Part shown: piece by piece, positions 62,218 to 64,000 of the stretch
How the letters are laid out: the number at the start of each line of letters is the position of its first letter
Numbering within the stretch: the stretch's first letter is position 1
Source of the DNA: Streptomyces sp. NBC_01717
GTDB lineage: Bacteria > Actinomycetota > Actinomycetes > Streptomycetales > Streptomycetaceae
Direction of reading: 5' to 3'
Length of the DNA stretch: 64,000 nucleotides
Assembly (NCBI RefSeq): GCF_036248255.1
Contig: NZ_CP109178.1
Location: 1,302,001-1,366,000, forward strand
Position numbers and translations under genes: made by a program
Notes under the pieces: generated by a model
What the model saw: the letters and a program-made list of their open reading frames with translations, nothing else
Told to the model about the DNA's origin: nothing
The model's database searches: none

Positions 62218-63642
62218 CTATAGGCGGACGCCTTCCGGCAGGCGGGCGCCCTGGTCCGCGGGCATCAGGGCGAGCAGCTCGCGCAGCTCGTCCTCGGCGC
62301 AGCGGGCCAGCCGCTCCAGGTCCGGGACCGCCTTGCCGTCGGCAACCAGGCCGATGTGCACCCGGCCGCTGTACGTGGACAGGGCGACGGCCAGGGACTG
62401 GCCGCGGGCCAGCGGCGCCATCGGATAGACGGCCTGCAGCGGGCAACCGCCGAGCGAGAGCGCCGAGCGCGGCAGCGGCACACTGGTGACCAGCACGTCG
62501 AAGAGCATCCGGGCCGCGCTGCCCGCCAGCGGGGCGCCGAAGCGGTGCGCCAGCGAAGGCAGTTGATCGGCGAGTACGGCGACCGCACCCGCGCCCCGCA
62601 GCGGTCCGGCGGCCTTGTTGCGGTCCATGGCCGTACGGACGGCGCGCAGCCGGTTCCACGGGTCGGCCTCGGAGACGGGGAGGCCCAGCAGATAGGCGGA
62701 CAGCCGGTTCCCGGTGGCGCCGGCGGCACCGGGCCTGCGCCGGGAGACGGGGACGAGGGCGCGTGGGTCGGCGTCGGGCAGTTGGTCGCCGCGCTCCAGC
62801 ATCCAGCGGCGGAGTGCCCCGGCGACGACGCCGAGCAGGACGTCATTGGTGGTGCCGCCGACGATCCGGCGGATCCGGCCGACGGCCTCTGCGTCCAGGT
62901 CGGTGGTGGCCAGCTGCCGGGTGCCGCTGGAGGTCGCGGTGAGTGCGGGGGCGCCGCGCAGATCGAGGCGGCTGGCCCGTACGACGGAAGCACCGACACC
63001 GAACGCCCGGCCGAGATCCTCGATCCGGCCCAGCGCGAAGCCGGCCACCTGGCGCGGCCCGGGCATCCAGGAGCGGGGCGGGACCGGGCGCGCCCGGCGG
63101 GTGCTCGCTCCGCCGCGGGCGCGGGCCCCGACCGAGGCGATCTCGTCGAAGATCCCGGCACCGATGGCGACCGCGCGCATTCCGTCGGCGAGCGCGTGAT
63201 GCAGCTTCACGAGCACGGCGAAGGGGCCGTCGTCGGCGCCGCTGACGACGTACATCTGCCAGGGCGGCAGCCCGCGTTCGAGGGGCTGCTCCATCAGCTC
63301 GCCGGCGAGCCGGGTGGCCCCCGCCATGAACCCGCCGCCCGCCTGATCCACCTCGCCCTGGGGCAGCCGCACTCGCTTGACGTGCCGGTACACGTCGAAG
63401 TCCTTGTCTACGGACCAGGCGGCACCGCCCACCGGCAGCAGAACGTCCCGCACCCGCATCCGCAGCCTGGGGATCGCGGCCGCGCGGGTGCCGAGCAGCT
63501 GGAGGACCGCCTCCGCGTCGACACCGGGCGCGGGGGCGGGGGGCGGCGAGAAGACGGCGAGCGCGCCGAGGTGCATCGGGTGCGCATCGGATTCGAGATG
63601 CCAGAACGCCAGATCGAGAGGTGCCAGTAGCTCAGTGCCCAA
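62218..63642 (-). CDS. WS/DGAT wax ester synthase/diacylglycerol acyltransferase
   Basis: A 474-residue acyltransferase. The catalytic HHxxxDG motif is present as HHALADGMRAV, and the family ends with VPLPRSALSLGGCPLQAVYP and a GLVADGKAVPDL block. TTG 63642 follows GAGGA by 6 bases. These enzymes make triacylglycerol or wax esters from acyl-CoA in lipid storage. Upstream are three phased GTTAC repeats. Confidence 0.92.
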   Translation of the reverse strand: MGTELLAPLDLAFWHLESDAHPMHLGALAVFSPPPAPAPGVDAEAVLQLLGTRAAAIPRLRMRVRDVLLPVGGAAWSVDKDFDVYRHVKRVRLPQGEVDQAGGGFMAGATRLAGELMEQPLERGLPPWQMYVVSGADDGPFAVLVKLHHALADGMRAVAIGAGIFDEIASVGARARGGASTRRARPVPPRSWMPGPRQVAGFALGRIEDLGRAFGVGASVVRASRLDLRGAPALTATSSGTRQLATTDLDAEAVGRIRRIVGGTTNDVLLGVVAGALRRWMLERGDQLPDADPRALVPVSRRRPGAAGATGNRLSAYLLGLPVSEADPWNRLRAVRTAMDRNKAAGPLRGAGAVAVLADQLPSLAHRFGAPLAGSAARMLFDVLVTSVPLPRSALSLGGCPLQAVYPMAPLARGQSLAVALSTYSGRVHIGLVADGKAVPDLERLARCAEDELRELLALMPADQGARLPEGVRL

Positions 63643-63718
63643 CGGGTCCTCATGTCATCGAAGACAAAGATTGCCGGAGTCAACGACTGCCGCAGTCGCA
63701 GTCAATCCCCCTCGATCG

Positions 63719-63754
63719 GTTACGGTCAAGTACAGACATGTTACGTTCTGTTAC
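63719..63754. promoter_or_regulatory. Three helically phased GTTAC repeats before WS/DGAT gene
   Basis: GTTAC occurs at 63719, 63740 and 63750, spaced 21 and 10 bases, about two and one helical turns. They lie 77-112 bases before the TTG start, so a cooperative regulator is plausible. The factor is unknown. Confidence 0.5.
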
Positions 63755-63808
63755 TGTCCGGTAGTGTCGCCCGCTCCCTCCACCGGCCCAGCCCCTCCGC
63801 CCGACCCG

Positions 63809-64000
63809 TCATTCGCGCTCCGGAATGATGAATTCACACCAGACGCACTTGCCGGTGCCGCGGGACTCCACGCCCCACGCGTCGGCCAGCCTGTCCACCA
63901 GCATCAGGCCCCGTCCGGACACCCCGGTCTCACCCGCGTCCCGGCGTCGCGGCAGTGCGCTCGACCGGTCCTCGACATCGACCCGCAGCCGCCGACTGGG
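63809..64000 (-). CDS. HATPase-type regulatory protein (5' end outside window)
   Basis: Only the last 63 residues are in the window. They read LRVDVEDRSSALPRRR, then ETGVSGRGLMLVDRLADAWG and end GKCVWCEFIIPERE. This is the G-box and end of the anti-sigma-type HATPase_c domain that is abundant in Streptomyces regulatory proteins. Its full length, and any kinase function, cannot be seen. Confidence 0.82.
   Translation of the reverse strand, partial: PSRRLRVDVEDRSSALPRRRDAGETGVSGRGLMLVDRLADAWGVESRGTGKCVWCEFIIPERE

Overview
The window is high-GC actinobacterial DNA, almost certainly from a Streptomyces chromosome. GC is near 70 percent, coding density is high, GTG/TTG starts and 4-bp ATGA/GTGA stop-start overlaps are common, and leucine TTA codons are nearly absent. 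The gene content is typical of the genus: ergothioneine genes, flotillin, type B succinate dehydrogenase, an RmdA-type c-di-GMP protein, sortase, ECF sigma and anti-sigma factors, LacI and ROK regulators. From memory, the order trxC - egtABCD - sdh - LysR - rmdA - lipoprotein - proline-rich protein resembles the SCO0885 to SCO0940 part of S. coelicolor; this was not checked by search. I found no rRNA, tRNA, CRISPR array or intact transposase gene.

Layout. 1-9.7 kb: partial HupE/UreJ protein, lipoprotein, Kup potassium transporter, HAD phosphatase, pirin, TPR protein, GNAT enzyme, then the cobalt/B12 module cbtB-cbtA behind a cobalamin riboswitch, with a divergent degenerate histidine phosphatase. 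9.9-11.7 kb: a Gls24-type stress protein and two paralogous partners. 11.8-15.3 kb: flavin oxidoreductase, thioredoxin with a sigma-R promoter, aldehyde dehydrogenase. 15.5-20.8 kb: hypothetical, LacI regulator with a TTA codon, NfeD-like protein and flotillin, PemK/MazF-like protein, a 38-bp palindrome array, PARG-type macrodomain protein. 20.9-27 kb: egtABCD converging on the ornithine-lipid genes olsB-olsA. 27.2-32.2 kb: an orphan sugar-binding lipoprotein with a DasR-like site, dodecin, HAD protein, class II UvrA, and a 161-bp MITE inserted at the sdhB stop codon.

32.2-44.8 kb: sdhCAB with a divergent LysR regulator, rmdA coupled to a methyltransferase, and envelope genes (lipoprotein, polyproline protein, DUF4239 protein, surface protein, atypical class F sortase), then a universal stress protein. 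44.8-52.7 kb: a glycan-utilisation locus (binding protein, two permeases, ROK regulator, divergent glycosidase-like protein) with a shared operator-like motif. 52.9-59 kb: ECF sigma factor overlapped tail to tail by a tiny anti-sigma factor, a LytTR/LytS two-component system enclosing a DUF485 + sodium/solute symporter pair, and a second anti-sigma factor. 59-64 kb: Fpg/Nei glycosylase, a three-gene fucose-type sugar oxidation operon, a WS/DGAT acyltransferase, and the end of a HATPase regulatory gene.

Together the genes describe thiol and redox protection (trxC, ergothioneine, flavin oxidoreductase), membrane and storage lipid remodelling (ornithine lipids, flotillin, WS/DGAT), sugar scavenging, and developmental control (c-di-GMP, two TTA codons implying bldA dependence). 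The least explained items are the 38-bp repeat array, the Gls24 partner family, the sortase with a displaced cysteine and hairpin-rich N-terminal segment, and the tail-to-tail sigma/anti-sigma pair.
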